Positions 63,053 through 64,000 of a stretch of 64,000 nt of DNA are shown here, piece after piece. A model generated the notes under the pieces. That model saw only the letters and a list, made by a program, of their open reading frames with translations, did no database searches and was not told where the DNA came from. The position numbers and the translations under genes were made by a program. Origin of the DNA: Burkholderia cenocepacia (GTDB taxonomy: Bacteria; Pseudomonadota; Gammaproteobacteria; Burkholderiales; Burkholderiaceae); NCBI RefSeq assembly GCF_900446215.1, contig NZ_UAQZ01000013.1, forward strand, positions 186,001 through 250,000. The letters are read 5' to 3'. The first letter of the stretch is position 1. Every line of letters begins with the position of its first letter.

Positions 63053-64000
63053 GCGCGCTGCACCTCGCCCGCTTCCTGCACGGGATGACCGCGCACGAGA
63101 CCGACGTGCGGCTCGACGATGCGGCGCTGCGTGCGACGCTCGGCCATGCGGCGCTGCGCGTGCCGGGTACGCTGCCGCCCGCCGCGCGCATCGCGGCGGC
63201 CGCGCACGCGCTCGCGCACTGGCTGCATTCGCCGGCGGGCGAACCGGCCGACACACTGACGCCGATCGGTATCGCGGTCGCCGGGTTGATCGAGGATGCG
63301 CGTGTGGAGGCGCTGCTCGTCCGCACGTGGCCGGGGCTGGCGACGTTCTGGGCGCCGGCTTTCGCACCGATCGACCGCGAAGGGCTCACGTTCGGCCGCC
63401 TGTGCGCCCGGCTCGCGAAGGCGCTGTTCGATCCGTCGTATCGCGACGGCAACCCGTGGGTCGACAAGGGCGCGCAGTGGTTCGCGGAACGGCGCGACCG
63501 GCTCGACGACTACCGCGCATTCCGCACGATCGCGTCGCGGCTCGCGAACGATCTCGGCCAGATGCGCGTGCGCTTCGAGCCCGACGACGGCGCGTGGCTG
63601 CCGTATCGCGACGACAACGCGTGGCTGTGGGCGCAACCCGCCACCGCGGCCGAACAGGCGGGCCACGCAGGCATCGAGATGTCGGCGGCGACCGGCGGCC
63701 AAAGCGACGAACCCGACGACGAGCCTCGATCGGCACCCGATGCGCCGCGCTATCCCGAATGGAATTGCCACACGCAGCGCGAGCGCCGCGACTGGACGAC
63801 CATCGTCGAGCGCGCGCCCGTCACGTCGGCTCCGCCGCGCTCGCTGGCCGCGCTGATCGAGGCCGACCGGCGCACGGCGAAGCGGCTACCGTCGCCGCGT
63901 GCGTCGGAACCGATGCGGCGCGTCGGCCGCCAGCTCGATGGCGACGCGCTCGACGTCGACGCGGCGATTGCCGCCCGCATCGCGCGCCGCGCCAGGCAAG
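63049..64000 (+). CDS. NorD/CbbO-type protein, partial (runs off window)
   Basis: An ORF open to the window edge (317 codons seen). It begins MSALHLARFLHGMTAHETDVRL at an ATG overlapping the ATPase stop. The N-terminal part has alternating helices with LIEDARVEALLVRTWPGL and PWVDKGAQWFAERRDRLDDYRAFR, typical of NorD/CbbO nitric-oxide-reductase-activation-type proteins. The C-terminal von Willebrand A domain would lie beyond the window. After residue 205 the sequence becomes acidic and polar (QSDEPDDEPRSAPDAPR), then RYPEWNCHTQRERRDWTTIVE, a conserved NorD segment. Confidence 0.85.
   Translation, partial: MSALHLARFLHGMTAHETDVRLDDAALRATLGHAALRVPGTLPPAARIAAAAHALAHWLHSPAGEPADTLTPIGIAVAGLIEDARVEALLVRTWPGLATFWAPAFAPIDREGLTFGRLCARLAKALFDPSYRDGNPWVDKGAQWFAERRDRLDDYRAFRTIASRLANDLGQMRVRFEPDDGAWLPYRDDNAWLWAQPATAAEQAGHAGIEMSAATGGQSDEPDDEPRSAPDAPRYPEWNCHTQRERRDWTTIVERAPVTSAPPRSLAALIEADRRTAKRLPSPRASEPMRRVGRQLDGDALDVDAAIAARIARRARQ

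Overview
The window is GC-rich DNA with dense genes and third codon positions dominated by G and C. The gene content (FAD-gluconate dehydrogenase trio, PolX, Class I PPK2, an aliphatic amidase operon, a c-di-GMP/sigma54-type exopolysaccharide locus) fits a Burkholderia cepacia complex replicon, probably chromosome 2. No tRNA, rRNA, CRISPR array or insertion sequence was seen.

Layout. 0-9 kb: a periplasmic gluconate-type dehydrogenase operon (minus strand), a short KptA-like remnant, a DUF3995 membrane protein, alanine dehydrogenase, PolX and a DksA/TraR zinc-finger protein. 9-45 kb: an exopolysaccharide super-locus. It holds an initiating sugar-phosphate transferase with a Crp/Fnr regulator; a divergent Crp/Fnr regulator (BerA-like); a five-gene translationally coupled aminoacyl-carrier-protein cassette; a sigma54 activator (BerB-like); GNAT-ManC; a secreted beta-helix protein; three glycosyltransferases; a flippase; a tandem alpha/beta hydrolase; an O-acyltransferase; a Wzy-like polymerase; a degenerate Wzc; Wza; and two phage-tailspike-like beta-helix genes, one broken by frameshifts. 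From memory this matches the Bep exopolysaccharide region of B. cenocepacia (Bcam1330-1341 plus the regulators BerA and BerB). Three good -24/-12 (sigma54) promoter candidates lie in front of the Crp/Fnr-sugar transferase pair, the BerA-like gene and the first glycosyltransferase operon, which ties the parts to one regulator.

45.8-51.8 kb: a secreted GH3 beta-glucosidase, a DUF4865/LysR divergent pair with a small membrane ORF, YigZ and polyphosphate kinase 2. 51.9-60.1 kb: a double-glycine peptide export system. Two small precursors with 15-residue GG leaders are followed by a C39-peptidase ABC exporter, a LpxL-like acyltransferase with an altered active site, an HlyD adaptor and an OmpW-like porin; a divergent TolC-like gene completes the tripartite channel. 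60.5-64 kb: an aliphatic amidase operon (amidase, AmiS/UreI-type channel, CbbQ/NorQ ATPase, partial NorD/CbbO protein). Its leader carries a two-hairpin plus terminator structure typical of ANTAR (AmiR-type) antitermination.

The two systems most worth following are the aminoacyl-carrier-protein cassette inside the c-di-GMP polysaccharide locus and the two-peptide GG-leader exporter with a built-in acyltransferase.
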